Source: Megachile rotundata (taxonomy: Eukaryota > Arthropoda > Insecta > Hymenoptera > Megachilidae). Taken from it: a stretch of 64,000 nt of DNA. Under the pieces are notes generated by a model that was not told the origin of the DNA, made no database searches, and saw only the letters and a program-made list of their open reading frames with translations. This document shows, one piece after another, positions 63,401 to 64,000 of this stretch. A program made the translations under genes and the position numbers. Where the stretch lies: assembly GCF_050947335.1 (NCBI RefSeq), contig NC_134991.1, positions 1,488,001 through 1,552,000 of the forward strand, given 5' to 3'. Every line of letters starts with the position of its first letter. Positions within the stretch are counted from its first letter, which is position 1.

Positions 63401-64000
63401 CCAAAGACCGACACCCCAAATGCCGAAATCCCAAAGGCTGAAATTCCAAAGACCGACTACCCAAATGCGGAAATCCCAGAGGCCGATATCCCAAAGGTCG
63501 AAATCCCAAAGGCCGAAATCCAAAGGGCCGAAATCCCAAAGGCTGAAATTCCAAAGGCCGAAATCTCAAAGGCCGCAATCCCAAGGGCCGGAATCCCAAG
63601 GGTCGAAATCCCAAAGGTCGAAATCCCAAAGGCCGAAATCCCAAAAGCCGAAATCCCAAAGGCCGAAATCACAAAGGCCGAAATCCCAAATGTCGAAATC
63701 CCAAGGCCGAGATCCTAAAGGCCGAAACCCCAAAGGCTGAAATTCCAAAGACCGACTTCCCAAAGGATGAACTCCCAAAAGGCCGACATCCCAAAGGCCG
63801 AAATCCCAAATGCTGAAATTCCAAAGACCGACATCCCAAAGGCCGAAATCCCAAAGGCCGAAATCCCAAAGGCCGAAATCTCAAAGGCCGAAATCCCAAA
63901 GGCCGAAATCCCAAAGGCTGAAATTCGAAAGACCGAAATCCCAAAGGCCGAAATCTCAAAGGCCGAAATCCCAAAGGCCGAAATCCCAAAGGCTGAAATC
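60440..64000 (+). repeat. Right-domain satellite, 5,488-bp and 2,592-bp offset copies; continues past window
   Basis: 60.44-62.06 kb copies 54.95-56.58 kb at an offset of 5,488 bp. 62.2-62.9 kb copies 57.4-58.1 kb at 4,814 bp. 60.33-61.4 kb recurs from 62.93 kb to the end at 2,592 bp, so a further copy is cut by the window edge. Shared rare variants include GACAAGGCGAAATACC, CCAAAATATCGATATCC and GCCGAAAGCCGAAAGG. The last base lies inside a monomer, so the array does not end here. Confidence 0.82.

Larger units (their letters stand above)
1..64000 (+). repeat. 15-bp satellite DNA array (entire window)
   Basis: Every part of the window is built from tandem copies of AAGGCCGAAATCCCA, roughly 4,260 copies. 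All are in the same orientation and no unique sequence lies between them. Monomers of 14 or 16 bp occur sporadically, for example where CCCAAAAGG gains an A or ATCACAAGGCC loses one. Most copies carry one to three substitutions. Common ones are C5 to T, C6 to T, C12 to T, C13 to T, A, or G, A9 to C or T, and G4 to A or T. The consensus holds 6 A, 5 C, 3 G and 1 T, so the + strand is about 73% A+C and very poor in T. The array continues past both edges. A eukaryotic satellite is the natural class; no protein-coding role is supported. Confidence 0.98.

Noticed and set aside
1..64000. CRISPR-like direct repeats
   Set aside because: The repeats abut with no unique spacers, the unit is only 15 bp, and no cas-like gene is present.
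1..64000. Telomere repeat or telomere-like block, suggested by CCCAAA and AAATCCC
   Set aside because: The period is 15 bp with GGCCG between these motifs. No run of a known telomeric unit occurs.
1..64000. CENP-B box in the reverse strand (TTTCGGCCTTTGGGA)
   Set aside because: TTCG is present, but the downstream A and CGGG positions required by the box do not match. No centromere claim is made from it.
1..64000. G-quadruplex potential from GGG on the - strand
   Set aside because: There is only one GGG tract per 15 bp, so loops would be about 12 bases, too long for a confident call.
1..64000. Phased A-tract curvature from the two AAA tracts per monomer
   Set aside because: The tracts are 7 and 8 bp apart and the 15-bp period is about 1.4 helical turns, so they are not in phase.
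1..64000. Transposon, tRNA, rRNA, promoter or terminator inside the array
   Set aside because: I found no stretch that departs from the 15-bp pattern long enough to hold such an element, no target-site duplications and no inverted terminal repeats.
1..64000. The whole window as an artificial or assembly-generated repeat
   Set aside because: The ordered, nested variants with lineage-like intermediates and domain-specific markers look biological. Exact copy numbers of the near-identical units (12.8-21.1, 28.9-41.0 and 44.4-47.0 kb) could still be misassembled.

Overview
The whole window is one uninterrupted satellite array. Its unit is a 15-bp monomer, consensus AAGGCCGAAATCCCA on the + strand, repeated head to tail in one orientation from the first base to the last. 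Neither edge of the array is in the window. I find no gene, RNA gene, transposon, CRISPR array, telomere repeat or unique-sequence gap. An array of this size and layered organisation points to eukaryotic heterochromatin (centromeric, pericentromeric, subtelomeric or an interstitial block). The sequence does not identify the species, and I do not recognise the monomer as a named satellite.

The many long open frames are a trap. The monomer is a multiple of three and its consensus has no stop in any of the six frames. It reads KAEIP, RPKSQ and GRNPK forward, and WDFGL, GISAF and GFRPL in reverse. Frames up to about 740 codons therefore arise without any coding constraint, and many switch between pentapeptides inside a single frame.

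The structure is in the monomer variants, which form higher-order repeats (HORs) at several scales. Two diagnostic variants define two domains. A left (L) marker, AAATCCAATCGG, occurs 12 times (one copy with a single change), only between 0.7 and 27.6 kb. A right (R) marker, CCTAATTTAGG, occurs 19 times, only between 22.0 and 60.0 kb.

Layout: 1-8.8 kb is L-type with marker spacings of 1.2-2.4 kb. 8.8-12.84 kb is L-type with an exact 495-bp tandem duplication. 12.84-21.15 kb holds four near-identical HOR copies of 2,054 or 2,235 bp. 21.15-24.5 kb is R-type. 24.5-29.3 kb is L-type again, a displaced copy of about 10.1-14.9 kb. 28.9-41.0 kb is a near-perfect tandem pair of 6,138-bp R-type units, each with inner repeats of about 1.64 kb. 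41.0-44.4 kb is mixed. 44.43-46.97 kb is a 1,274-bp tandem duplication with one difference seen. 46.97-51.4 kb carries R markers as 45-bp-spaced doublets. 51.4-54.95 kb is the most irregular part. 54.95-64 kb repeats earlier blocks at offsets of 5,488, about 10,100 and 2,592 bp. The picture is of an array growing by repeated unequal exchange or amplification of segments from 45 bp to more than 6 kb. All comparisons were made by eye, so block edges are approximate unless an exact position is given.
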